Below are positions 51,641-59,722 of a stretch of 64,000 nt of DNA, piece by piece (the first letter of the stretch is position 1; every line of letters starts with the position of its first letter). The stretch is from NCBI RefSeq assembly GCF_001879205.1, contig NZ_MLFK01000005.1, positions 806,001 to 870,000 on the forward strand, read 5' to 3'. The notes beneath the pieces are model-generated. The model searched no databases and was not told the DNA's origin. It saw nothing but the letters and a program-made list of their open reading frames with translations. This stretch comes from Flavobacterium johnsoniae (GTDB lineage Bacteria > Bacteroidota > Bacteroidia > Flavobacteriales > Flavobacteriaceae). The position numbers and the translations under genes are program-made.

Positions 51641-52237
51641 TTATCTGTATACTTTCCTGTTTATTATCCTTAATTCACCTTTTTTTTCCAGAGCTTTTAT
51701 CGTTCGAATAACAGTTTCTACCCGCAGACCAGTTAGATCACCAATTTGCTGTCTGGTAAAATTGATGAGGTATCCGTTTGTGTCTTTTTTAAAGTTAAAA
51801 TATGCAATTCCGTGATCTATTAGTTTCAAAACTCTGTGTTCCGGTTCGTGTGTAGAAATCTCCGCAGCCATTACGGATTTATAATACAAACGCTGCGCCA
51901 GATTTTCGATTATTTTAATACTGATTGCCGGATTTTCTTCCAGGAGTTTCATGAAATTTAATTTCGGAAGCAGAAAAATTTCACTGTCTTCGACTGCAAT
52001 AGAATTGGCAGGATACTTTTGGTTTAAAAATAAAGGAGGTTCTCCAAAGGACTGGCCTTTATAAAAAATACCCTGAATAAATTCTCGGCCCTCATCGTTG
52101 TAATTGCTCATTTTGATTTCTCCCGAAATTACCTGATAATAGTGTGCCGGCATATTTCCTTCTTCAAAAATAATTTCACTTTTGCCGAAAGACTTTTTTA
52201 CTGCACCATATTTTTCTAATAATTCACCTTCAATCAT
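51641..52237 (-). CDS. Crp/Fnr family transcriptional regulator without cysteines
   Basis: A 198-residue regulator with an N-terminal cyclic-nucleotide-binding-type beta-roll (about 15-115) and a C-terminal winged helix. The recognition helix GLRVETVIRTIKALEKKG matches FNR (VETISR) in Val, Glu and Arg but has Ile for Ser. There are no cysteines, so no FNR-type iron-sulfur cluster can form. Sensing is by another route, perhaps haem/NO as in DNR-type proteins (inference). An FNR-like palindrome lies 12 bp beyond its stop codon, upstream of the haemoglobin pair. A TATATTTG box at 52273-52280 lies upstream of the gene. Confidence 0.88.
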   Translation of the reverse strand: MIEGELLEKYGAVKKSFGKSEIIFEEGNMPAHYYQVISGEIKMSNYNDEGREFIQGIFYKGQSFGEPPLFLNQKYPANSIAVEDSEIFLLPKLNFMKLLEENPAISIKIIENLAQRLYYKSVMAAEISTHEPEHRVLKLIDHGIAYFNFKKDTNGYLINFTRQQIGDLTGLRVETVIRTIKALEKKGELRIINRKVYR

Positions 52238-52272
52238 AATTAGTTTTTGTTTGATTGTTAACAGAGAGTTTA

Positions 52273-52280
52273 CAAATATA
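52273..52280 (-). promoter_or_regulatory. Candidate -7 element for the Crp/Fnr regulator gene
   Basis: The minus strand reads TATATTTG, a full TAnnTTTG match, 36 bp before the start codon. A TTG at the right distance is absent. Confidence 0.42.
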
Positions 52281-52333
52281 ATTCATTCAAAATAGTTCTT
52301 CTACGTTAAAAACTTTTTACTTTTACGCCCATT

Positions 52334-53062
52334 ATGGAGCAAAAATTACTCACGATTCACAAACAAATTCTAGAAGCCAAGAAAAATGGACAAAAGCTAT
52401 TGGCTATTCTTCTGGATCCTGATAAAATTGTTTGGGAACACTTAGATCATTTATTACTTAAAATAAACCAATCTCCGGCAACACACGTTTTTGTTGGCGG
52501 AAGCATTGTTCAAAGCACTATTTTAGAAGATTTAATTGCACAGTTAAAACAAAAAACAAATCTTCCGGTTTTGATTTTTCCGGGCGATCCGTCGCAGATT
52601 TCACCGCAGGCCGATGCTATTTTGTTTCTATCTTTATTATCTGGTCGAAATCCGGATTACTTGATAGAATATCAGGTTCAGGCAGCTCCAATTTTGAAGA
52701 AGACAAATCTGGAAGTTATTTCAACAGGATATATTTTGATCGAAAGCGGCAATGAAACCGCGGTTGCCCGCGTTAGTAAAACGGAACCCCTTAATCGTGA
52801 AAATTTTGATCTGGCTCTCGCTACTGCACAAGCAGGCGAAATGCTGGGAAATAAATTGATTTATTTAGAAGCAGGAAGCGGAGCAAAAAAGCCGGTTCCG
52901 TTAGAAATGATATCGTTAATTGCTCAAAACATAGAAATTCCTGTAATTGTTGGTGGAGGAATTGTAGATTTGCACGGAATTAAAAAAGCATATAATGCCG
53001 GTGCAGATTTAGTAGTTATTGGAACTGCTTTTGAAAATGACAGTCATTTTTTTGATTCATAA
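52334..53062 (+). CDS. Geranylgeranylglyceryl phosphate synthase-like enzyme (PcrB/GGGPS family)
   Basis: A 242-residue TIM-barrel prenyltransferase. Phosphate- and substrate-binding segments are clear: LLAILLDPDKI, FVGGSIVQ, FPGDPSQISPQADAILFLSLLSGRNPDYLIEYQ, STGYILIESG, YLEAGSGAKKPV, PVIVGGGIVD. Archaeal and some bacterial members join a polyprenyl diphosphate to glycerol-1-phosphate to make an ether lipid. Bacteroidota members (group II GGGPS) carry this activity in vitro, but their cellular product is unclear. It lies 30 bp ahead of pnuC. Confidence 0.88.
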   Translation: MEQKLLTIHKQILEAKKNGQKLLAILLDPDKIVWEHLDHLLLKINQSPATHVFVGGSIVQSTILEDLIAQLKQKTNLPVLIFPGDPSQISPQADAILFLSLLSGRNPDYLIEYQVQAAPILKKTNLEVISTGYILIESGNETAVARVSKTEPLNRENFDLALATAQAGEMLGNKLIYLEAGSGAKKPVPLEMISLIAQNIEIPVIVGGGIVDLHGIKKAYNAGADLVVIGTAFENDSHFFDS

Positions 53063-53092
53063 TTAAAATCTAACCGCCTTAAATACCACAAA

Positions 53093-53716
53093 ATGATTGA
53101 CTTTTTTCTAGATAGTTATAAAAATGCTCCGTTATGGCATATTGCTCTGGAGTTTTTGGTATTTGTTTTTGGTATTTTAAGTGTCTGGCTTGCAAAAAAA
53201 GAAAATATTTGGGTTTATCCAACAGGATTAATTGCAACGGTAATTTCTGTTTATCTGTTATATGTTGCGGGTTATATTGGCGATATGATTATCAATGGAT
53301 ATTTCTCGATTATGAGTATTTATGGCTGGTACGTTTGGGCAAAAGGCGGAACAGTTGAAGATAATCTGCCAATTACTCGAACAAATTTTAATGAAAAAAT
53401 AATTGGTGTATTATTATTTTTGATTACTGTTTTTGTAGTTTTCGGGATTTATAAATATTTCGATTACGAAATACACAATGACAATTATGTCGATATGATA
53501 TCGTCTGGGATATTTTTTGCAGGAATGTGGTACATGGCCAGAAAAAAAATCGAGAACTGGACACTTTGGATTATCGGTGATATTATTGTAGTGCCTCTTT
53601 ATGCTTATCGCGGGCTAGGGATGCTGTCACTTCAGTATTTAATTTTTACAATTTTGGCTATTTCAGCTTATTTAGAATGGAGAAAAATCTTAGACAGCAA
53701 AAAACAACAATCATAA
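53093..53716 (+). CDS. pnuC: Nicotinamide riboside transporter PnuC
   Basis: A 207-residue membrane protein with about seven transmembrane helices. The PnuC signature is present as WLAKKENIWVYPTGLIATVISVYLLYVAGYIGDMIINGYFSIMSIYGWYVW, including the substrate-binding GDMIIN and YGWY..W residues, and a C-terminal YLEWRK. It facilitates entry of nicotinamide riboside, which the fused kinase next door would trap as NMN. It overlaps that gene by 40 nt. Confidence 0.93.
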   Translation: MIDFFLDSYKNAPLWHIALEFLVFVFGILSVWLAKKENIWVYPTGLIATVISVYLLYVAGYIGDMIINGYFSIMSIYGWYVWAKGGTVEDNLPITRTNFNEKIIGVLLFLITVFVVFGIYKYFDYEIHNDNYVDMISSGIFFAGMWYMARKKIENWTLWIIGDIIVVPLYAYRGLGMLSLQYLIFTILAISAYLEWRKILDSKKQQS

Positions 53717-55794
53717 AAATTGCTTTGTTTGGTCCTGAAAGTACGGGTAAAACAACTTTAGCAAAACAACTTGCAGATTATTATGAAACCGAATGGGTTC
53801 CTGAATTTGCACGAGATTATTTACAGAAAAAATGGGAAGAAAATCAGCATATTTGCACGGCTGAGGATATGATGCCCATTGCCTACGGACAAACAGCATT
53901 AGAAAACCAAAAACTTGCCGAAGCCAAAAAATACTTGTTCTGCGATACCAATTTGATGGTAACCAAAGTTTTTTCTGAAGTGTATTATGGATTTTGTGAT
54001 CCGCTTTTGAATGAAGCGGCACTGGAACATGATTATGACTTGTTTTTCCTGACGGATATTGATGTTCCTTGGGAAAAAGATGATATTAGAGATACACCTG
54101 AAGGAAGAGAAACGGTCTTTTCTGTTTTCAAACAAGCCTTAATTGATACTAAGAAACCATTTATAACTCTTTCAGGTGATAAGGAAAGCCGTTTAGGAAA
54201 AGCAAAAGCAATTATTGATGCTTTGGGAGCTTTAAAAGAAAAAGGATTATCATCCGAAGATTTTGTTGAAATTTATAATCACGGTATCCCTTTTGAGAAT
54301 ATCCTGAAGCAATTAGAAATATTTAAATACGGAATAGCAAAAAGCAGCTTAATCAGCCCGGCAACAATTAATAACGGAATTCTAAGTTTATCTGAAACGG
54401 ATTTTGAAGAAAAAGCAGCCTTTTTTGATAGTCAGAAAGAAAAATTGAAAATCAAAAAATTTGTTCCGGCTTCTGGTGCAGCAACGAGAATGTTCAAGTT
54501 TTTAACTGCTTTTCTAAATGATTTTGATATCACAAAAGAAACTATAAATGCTTATATGAACAGAAAAAACGATAAAGAACTAGCGATCTTTATTGTTGGT
54601 ATGGAGAAGTTTCCCTTCTTTGACATTCTTCATCAAAAGTTAAAAGAAATTTATCCTGATTTCGAAACTTTAGAAAGAGATTATAAAAACTATTATTTTA
54701 TAAAATTGCTATTATCGCAGGACTATTATAATTCGGCAAATAAACCAAAAGCAGTTTTACCTTTTCATTTATATAATAATACGCACATCGCTAATCCAAT
54801 TGAAGAGCATTTAAACGAATGTGTGCATTATGCGACTTCCGAAGGTGTTTCAAATTTGCATTTTACAGTTTCAGAGATACATCAGGATTTGTTTGAAACG
54901 GCAGTAAACGAAGTTAGAGAAAAAATAGAAAAACCATCTGGAGTAAAAATCAATATTGGATATTCGTATCAAAATAAAAGTACAGATTCTATCAATGTTG
55001 ATTCAAAAAACAAGATCATCAGAAGTCTAAATGGTAACTTGGTTTTTAGACCCGGCGGTCATGGTGCCTTAATTGAAAATCTTAATAATCTGGATTCAGA
55101 TATTATTTTTATTAAAAATATAGATAATGTAATTCAAAATCATATTGATAAAATTACACTATACAAGAAAGCTTTAGGAGGCATTTTAATTGCAGTGCAA
55201 CAAAAAGTATTTGGCTATTTAAACGCTATTGAAAAGGGTGAGATAAATGAAAATGATCTTACAACTATTGTTGATGTTTTAATGCAAAAGCTGAATATTA
55301 AAATGACTAAAGATTTTAATAAATTTACTTTTGAAAATAAGCTGATTAAAATTAGAGAATTGTTAGACAGGCCAATCAGAGTTTGTGGAATGGTTCGTAA
55401 TGAAGGAGAACCCGGCGGAGGACCATTTTGGGTAATGAATGAAAAAGGTGAAGTTTCGCTGCAGATTGTAGAAACATCTCAGGTTGATCTGACTAATAAG
55501 AAACAGATTGAAATTCTTGAAGAAGCAACGCATTTTAACCCAGTTGACTTAGTCTGCGGAATTAAAAATTACAAAGGCGAAAAATTTGACCTAAAACAAT
55601 TTGTAGATCAAAAATCGGGATTTATTGTAGAGAAAAGTGTAGAAGGAAAACCAGTTAAAAGCTATGAACTTCCTGGTTTATGGAATGGTTCAATGGCGAA
55701 TTGGTTAACTGTTTTTGTTGCTGTTCCGTTAATTACTTTTAACCCGGTGAAAACAGTGAACGATTTATTAAAACCGGCGCATCAGCCACAATAA
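53677..55794 (+). CDS. NadR-type nicotinamide riboside kinase fused to DUF4301
   Basis: A 705-residue protein in two parts. Residues about 13-185 are a NadR-like kinase with P-loop GPESTGKT (19-26), WVPEFARDYL and a lid region RDTPEGRE; it would phosphorylate nicotinamide riboside imported by PnuC. Residues about 190-705 are DUF4301. DUF4301 has sugar-nucleotidyltransferase-like segments: VPASGAATRM (263-272), KPKAVLPFHL (357-366), FRPGGHGALIENLN (457-470) and FIKNIDNV (478-485), the last two resembling UTP-hexose pyrophosphorylases. No frameshift or stop separates the parts. In relatives I recall these as separate proteins, but cannot check. It overlaps pnuC by 40 nt and shares one base with arfB. 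Confidence 0.85.
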   Translation: MEKNLRQQKTTIIKIALFGPESTGKTTLAKQLADYYETEWVPEFARDYLQKKWEENQHICTAEDMMPIAYGQTALENQKLAEAKKYLFCDTNLMVTKVFSEVYYGFCDPLLNEAALEHDYDLFFLTDIDVPWEKDDIRDTPEGRETVFSVFKQALIDTKKPFITLSGDKESRLGKAKAIIDALGALKEKGLSSEDFVEIYNHGIPFENILKQLEIFKYGIAKSSLISPATINNGILSLSETDFEEKAAFFDSQKEKLKIKKFVPASGAATRMFKFLTAFLNDFDITKETINAYMNRKNDKELAIFIVGMEKFPFFDILHQKLKEIYPDFETLERDYKNYYFIKLLLSQDYYNSANKPKAVLPFHLYNNTHIANPIEEHLNECVHYATSEGVSNLHFTVSEIHQDLFETAVNEVREKIEKPSGVKINIGYSYQNKSTDSINVDSKNKIIRSLNGNLVFRPGGHGALIENLNNLDSDIIFIKNIDNVIQNHIDKITLYKKALGGILIAVQQKVFGYLNAIEKGEINENDLTTIVDVLMQKLNIKMTKDFNKFTFENKLIKIRELLDRPIRVCGMVRNEGEPGGGPFWVMNEKGEVSLQIVETSQVDLTNKKQIEILEEATHFNPVDLVCGIKNYKGEKFDLKQFVDQKSGFIVEKSVEGKPVKSYELPGLWNGSMANWLTVFVAVPLITFNPVKTVNDLLKPAHQPQ

Positions 55795-56198
55795 TGGATA
55801 CCGAAAAAATCATATCAGAATTAAGTTTTAAAGCCGTAAGAAGCAGTGGCGCGGGAGGACAAAACGTGAATAAAGTTTCGTCAAAAGTTGTCTTGTCTTT
55901 TGACTTGCATGCTTCGCATGCTTTAACGGAAGAAGAAAAATCTCTTTTACTGACCAACATTGCTCCAAGATTGACCACAGAAAGTATTTTGATTTTAAAT
56001 TGCGACGAGGATCGAAGCCAGCTTAAGAATAAAGAAATTGTTACAAAACGATTTTTAGAAATAATCACAAAAGGATTGTATGTCCCGAAAGTTCGAAAAG
56101 CAACTAAAATTCCAAAATCGGTTATCAAAAAACGAATTAAGGATAAAAAGAATATCTCTGAAATTAAGCAATCTCGCAGAAAACCAAATATAGATTAA
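55794..56198 (+). CDS. arfB: Alternative ribosome-rescue factor ArfB (aminoacyl-tRNA hydrolase)
   Basis: A 134-residue protein with the release-factor GGQ motif in RSSGAGGQNVNKVSSKV (about residues 16-32) and a Lys/Arg-rich tail (RKATKIPKSVIKKRIKDKKNISEIKQSRRK) that enters the empty mRNA channel. It frees ribosomes stalled on truncated mRNA. The length fits ArfB/YaeJ rather than a true release factor. Its ATG shares one base with the stop of the preceding gene. Confidence 0.92.
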   Translation: MDTEKIISELSFKAVRSSGAGGQNVNKVSSKVVLSFDLHASHALTEEEKSLLLTNIAPRLTTESILILNCDEDRSQLKNKEIVTKRFLEIITKGLYVPKVRKATKIPKSVIKKRIKDKKNISEIKQSRRKPNID

Positions 56199-56237
56199 TA
56201 CTCACTTTATAAGCTTTGTAATTTAGAATTTCTTTCT

Positions 56238-56267
56238 TTGGAGTTTAGTTTTTTAACATTACATTTG
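56238..56267 (+). promoter_or_regulatory. Promoter of the TPP riboswitch transcript
   Basis: TTG (56238-56240), a 19-nt spacer and TACATTTG (56260-56267) match both Bacteroidota promoter elements. The predicted start is about 56274, a few bases before the riboswitch. Confidence 0.7.
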
Positions 56268-56273
56268 CACTGT

Positions 56274-56348
56274 CTCAAAGGGGTGCTCTAAATAACGAGC
56301 TGAGATCATACCCAAAGAACCTGAGCGAGTAATGTTGCTAAGGGAAAA
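56274..56348 (+). ncRNA. TPP riboswitch (THI element)
   Basis: The conserved core is fully readable: GGGGTGC (56280-56286), then GCTGAGATCATACCC (56299-56313), GAACCTGA (56318-56325) and TAATG...CTAAGGGAA (56330-56345). These match the pyrimidine- and pyrophosphate-binding halves of TPP aptamers. A possible expression-platform hairpin, CGACAAA (56351-56357) with TTTGTCG (56378-56384), follows directly. It controls the TonB-dependent receptor gene downstream. Confidence 0.95.
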
Positions 56349-56444
56349 AACGACAAATCACGGCGTATAAACTATGCTTTGTCGGGAAACAATTTATTAA
56401 TTTAACAAAGAATAATTCCCCCTTTTATTCGTAATTCTTTACGA

Positions 56445-58631
56445 ATGAAAACTATTTTTAAAGGTACTTTCAAAGGTACAAAGGCGCAGAGTTGCAAAGG
56501 TTCTAAGTTGAACCAATCTATTTTCTTTATTCTATCTTCTATTTTCTTTACCGTATTCTCTTTTGGACAAGTACAAGATTCAACAAAAGTCAATCAGCTT
56601 GATGATGTGTTGGTTTCGGCTGTTCGTGTTACGACTAAAACTCCGGTTACGTTTAGTAATATGGATAAAAAGGAAATTAAATACCGAAACCTGGGACAGG
56701 ATATTCCTGTTTTAATGAATTATCTGCCGTCTGTAGTAACAACTTCTGATGCAGGAGGCGGAATAGGTTATACCGGTATCAGAGTCCGAGGAAGCGATGC
56801 AACAAGAGTAAATGTAACGATAAACGGAATTCCGTACAACGATGCCGAAAGCCAGGGAACTTTCTGGGTTAATATGCCTGATTTTGCTTCTTCTGTAGAA
56901 AGTCTGCAATTGCAGCGAGGCGTTGGAACTTCAACAAACGGATCTTCCGCTTTTGGTGCGAGTTTAAACATGCTTACAGATAGTTATGTTTCAAAACCAA
57001 CCGGAGAAATTTCTAGTTCTTACGGAAGTTTCAATTCAAATAAAAACACTGTAAAATTTAGCACAGGGCTGCTAAATGATCATTTTGAATTGGCAGGACG
57101 TTTGTCTACCATCAAATCTGATGGTTATATAGATCGTGCCAGCTCGGATTTAAAATCCTATTTCCTTCAGGGAACTTACGTTGGAAAAACGACATTAATT
57201 AAAGCTTTGGTTTTTGGAGGAACAGAAGAAACATATCAATCCTGGAACGGAATTGATGCTGAAACTTTAAATTCAAATCGTACTTATAATTCTGCAGGAA
57301 AGTACAAAGATGAAGCAGGAAATGTTCATTTCTATGATAATGAAACGGATAATTACAAACAAAATCATTATCAGCTGCATTGGAGTGAATCATGGTCTGA
57401 TAAATGGAGCAGTAATTTCGCTTTGCATTATACAAAAGGATTAGGGTATTATGAAAACTATAAATACGATGAACCAATTGCAGGCTACGGACCAATTCAG
57501 CCTACAAAAATGGTTGAAAATGATTTGGGAGAATTAGTTCCCGGGACTGATTTGATTCGTCAGAAATGGTTAGATAATGATTTTTACGGAACTACTTTTT
57601 CTGTAAAATATAAAGAAGAAAAGCTGGATGTTATTCTTGGTGGAGGATGGAATAAATATGAAGGCGATCATTACGGAAAAGTAATCTGGGCAAGAAATTC
57701 AGCACTGTCAGAATTAGGAGATCATTATTATGATGATTATTCGACAAAAACAGATGGAAATATCTTTGCAAAAGCTAATTATCAGTTTACTGAAAAATTA
57801 AGTTTCTATGGAGATTTGCAATATCGACGAGTACAATACAAAGCAAATTCAAAAGAAACAGGTCTTGTAAATGATACTTTTAATTTTTTCAATCCAAAAG
57901 CAGGTTTAAACTACGAAATCAACGAGAAAAATACTCTTTATTTTTCATACGCTCGTGCAGATCGTGAACCCAACAGAACAGATTACGAAGGCGGAAACGT
58001 AAAACCGGAAAAATTAAATGATTTTGAATTAGGATGGAGATTTAATTCGGAGAAATTCCAGTTGAATTCTAACTTCTATTATATGGGCTATAAAGATCAG
58101 TTGATTTTGACCGGAAGACTTGATGATGTTGGAGCGCCAATTCGTGCTAATACTGAAAAAAGTTACCGTTTAGGATTTGAAGTTGATGCCACAATAAAGC
58201 TTTCAGAAAAATTTCTTCTTAGACCAAACTTTACTTTAAGCAGTAATAAAAATGTTGATTTAGCGGTTGAAGGACAGTACTACGGAACAACAGATATTGC
58301 TTATTCTCCAAATGTTATTGCTGGAAATATTATTGTTTACAGCCCAATTGAAAGTTTACACATTTCGTTGTTGCAGAAATATGTTGGCGAACAATATATG
58401 AACAACATTGAATTGCCATCGGCTAAACTGGCAGATTATTTTGTAAACGATTTGAATGTTTCTTATGAAATTAAGCCAAAAACAATCTTCAAATCAATTA
58501 TGATAACCGGTTTGGTAAATAATATTTTAGATAAAAAATATGTTTCAAACGGAGCCATGTGGGATATTTATCCTTACTATTATCCACAAGCAGGAATTAA
58601 TTTCCTGGCCGGATTGACATTAAAATTCTAA
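56445..58631 (+). CDS. TonB-dependent outer-membrane receptor under TPP control (probable thiamin transporter)
   Basis: A 728-residue TonB-dependent receptor. The hydrophobic signal segment QSIFFILSSIFFTVFSFGQ is preceded by 21 extra residues (MKTIFKGTFKGTKAQSCKGSK) that are encoded by a repeat-like sequence. A TonB-box-like LDDVLVSAVRV, plug domain (GGGIGYTGIRVRGSDATRVNVTINGIPYNDAESQGTFWVNMPDF, FASSVESLQLQRGVGTSTNGSSAFGA) and 22-strand barrel follow, ending in a terminal Phe. Its TPP riboswitch implies uptake of thiamin or a precursor. No thiamin biosynthesis genes lie beside it. Confidence 0.92.
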   Translation: MKTIFKGTFKGTKAQSCKGSKLNQSIFFILSSIFFTVFSFGQVQDSTKVNQLDDVLVSAVRVTTKTPVTFSNMDKKEIKYRNLGQDIPVLMNYLPSVVTTSDAGGGIGYTGIRVRGSDATRVNVTINGIPYNDAESQGTFWVNMPDFASSVESLQLQRGVGTSTNGSSAFGASLNMLTDSYVSKPTGEISSSYGSFNSNKNTVKFSTGLLNDHFELAGRLSTIKSDGYIDRASSDLKSYFLQGTYVGKTTLIKALVFGGTEETYQSWNGIDAETLNSNRTYNSAGKYKDEAGNVHFYDNETDNYKQNHYQLHWSESWSDKWSSNFALHYTKGLGYYENYKYDEPIAGYGPIQPTKMVENDLGELVPGTDLIRQKWLDNDFYGTTFSVKYKEEKLDVILGGGWNKYEGDHYGKVIWARNSALSELGDHYYDDYSTKTDGNIFAKANYQFTEKLSFYGDLQYRRVQYKANSKETGLVNDTFNFFNPKAGLNYEINEKNTLYFSYARADREPNRTDYEGGNVKPEKLNDFELGWRFNSEKFQLNSNFYYMGYKDQLILTGRLDDVGAPIRANTEKSYRLGFEVDATIKLSEKFLLRPNFTLSSNKNVDLAVEGQYYGTTDIAYSPNVIAGNIIVYSPIESLHISLLQKYVGEQYMNNIELPSAKLADYFVNDLNVSYEIKPKTIFKSIMITGLVNNILDKKYVSNGAMWDIYPYYYPQAGINFLAGLTLKF
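56457..56510 (+). repeat. Repeat-derived stretch at the 5' end of the TonB receptor CDS
   Basis: The DNA is built of AAAGGTAC / CAAAGGCGCAGAGTTGCAAAGG units, of the sort found as intergenic repeats in flavobacteria. Here it lies within the reading frame, encoding the Lys/Gly/Thr-rich leader before the signal peptide. The nature of the repeat is from memory of the phylum, not from a second copy in this window. Confidence 0.4.
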
Positions 58632-58634
58632 AAA

Positions 58635-58674
58635 ACAAAAAAGCCTGAAAAATTTAAATTTCAGGCTTTTTTAT
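58635..58674. terminator. Bidirectional terminator between the TonB receptor and the Rieske-like lipoprotein gene
   Basis: Stem AAAAAGCCTGAAA/TTTCAGGCTTTTT with a short loop, A-run before and T-run after, between convergent genes. Confidence 0.85.
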
Positions 58675-58676
58675 TT

Positions 58677-59090
58677 TTAATTGTAAACGTGAATCACAGT
58701 TCCGCTTACTTGTACTTTATATTGTTTTAAAGGATAATCTTTTCCGCCAAGGCCGGTAAACAAGCTGTAAGAAGTTTTATCACACGAACAAACCGCGTTT
58801 ATGCCATCAATAGTCATGGCCACACAGGAATTTACATCCTGATTAGGACAGGCAGCGTCAAAAGCATTGTAACCGCTTCCTGCATTAAAAATAATAATTC
58901 CTTTGGCTCCGTTATTTGGAACAATAACTCCATTACTGACAAATTTAAGATTTGAATAAGCAGGCAGATTCATATCTATGGATAAATTAACAGAGTAATT
59001 TGGCAAATAAGGGTTTTTATTACTGCGTTCGCTGTCACTGCAAGATAAGAGCACCGAAACAAAAAGAATTAAAAGACAGATTTTTTTCAT
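58677..59090 (-). CDS. Rieske-like lipoprotein lacking the Rieske histidines
   Basis: A 137-residue lipoprotein (lipobox LLSC, Cys17). The second half resembles a Rieske fold: GIIIFNAGSGYNAFDAACPNQ, then NAVCSCDKTSYSLFTG. In true Rieske proteins the cluster is held by C-x-H and C-x-x-H. Here the corresponding positions are Cys81-x-Asn83 and Cys101-x-x-Asp104, so both histidines are replaced. An additional Cys89 and Cys103 are present. It therefore either binds a different centre or is structural. No operon partner; it converges on the receptor gene. Confidence 0.7.
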   Translation of the reverse strand: MKKICLLILFVSVLLSCSDSERSNKNPYLPNYSVNLSIDMNLPAYSNLKFVSNGVIVPNNGAKGIIIFNAGSGYNAFDAACPNQDVNSCVAMTIDGINAVCSCDKTSYSLFTGLGGKDYPLKQYKVQVSGTVIHVYN

Positions 59091-59182
59091 TATTTTGATA
59101 AGAATTAGTGAAACAAAAATAATTTATTTAGATTTGATTTTTATATGATTAACATATAATTATGTACTACAAAAAATAATAG

Positions 59183-59224
59183 TATATTTGTAATACAAAA
59201 TCCCGTCCCGATGGGATTTTTTCT
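59183..59224 (+). promoter_or_regulatory. greA promoter and leader hairpin
   Basis: TATATTTG (59183-59190) is a full -7 match; a -33 TTG is not clear. Directly at the expected start a perfect AAAATCCC/GGGATTTT hairpin (59197-59204 with 59213-59220) is followed by a T-run, the form of a terminator, 22 bp before the greA ATG. It may attenuate greA or stabilise its mRNA. Confidence 0.5.
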
Positions 59225-59245
59225 ATTTATATAAACGATGAAGTT

Positions 59246-59722
59246 ATGAGTAAAGTATCTTATTATACCGCAGAGGGGTTAAAAAAGTTAAAAGATGAAT
59301 TGGAGCATTTAAAAAGTGTAATGCGTCCTAAGGCATCTCAAGATATAGCAGAGGCAAGAGACAAAGGCGATTTATCTGAAAATGCCGAATATGATGCTGC
59401 AAAAGAAGCACAGGGTTTATTAGAAATGAGAATTGCTAAATTAGAAGAAGTATACTCTAATGCAAGATTAATTGATGAATCTCAACTAGATGTTTCGAAA
59501 GTTTTGGTGCTTTCTAATGTGAAAATTAAAAACCAAAGCAACGGAATGGAAATGAAATATACGCTTGTTGCTGAAAGCGAAGCAGATTTAAAAACAGGGA
59601 AAATTTCTGTAACGTCTCCTATCGGGAAAGGCTTACTAGGAAAATCTGTTGGTGAAGTAGCTGAAATTACAGTGCCAAACGGCGTTTTAAAATTCGAAAT
59701 TCTCGAAATTTCAAGAGACTAA
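59246..59722 (+). CDS. greA: Transcription elongation factor GreA
   Basis: A 158-residue factor with an N-terminal coiled coil (LKKLKDELEHLKSVMRPKASQDIAEARDKGDLSENAEYDAAKEAQ) bearing the acidic DLSENAEYDAAK tip that stimulates RNA cleavage by stalled RNA polymerase. A C-terminal FKBP-like domain follows (TSPIGKGLLGKSVGEVAEI). Length and motifs are standard. It is followed 68 bp later by a HIT protein gene. Confidence 0.96.
   Translation: MSKVSYYTAEGLKKLKDELEHLKSVMRPKASQDIAEARDKGDLSENAEYDAAKEAQGLLEMRIAKLEEVYSNARLIDESQLDVSKVLVLSNVKIKNQSNGMEMKYTLVAESEADLKTGKISVTSPIGKGLLGKSVGEVAEITVPNGVLKFEILEISRD

Noticed and set aside
51525..51815. 96-codon plus-strand ORF
   Set aside because: It spans the FNR-box region and the antisense of the Crp/Fnr gene; no independent evidence for coding.
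55739..56128. 129-codon minus-strand ORF
   Set aside because: Antisense to arfB, whose GGQ motif and basic tail are unmistakable.
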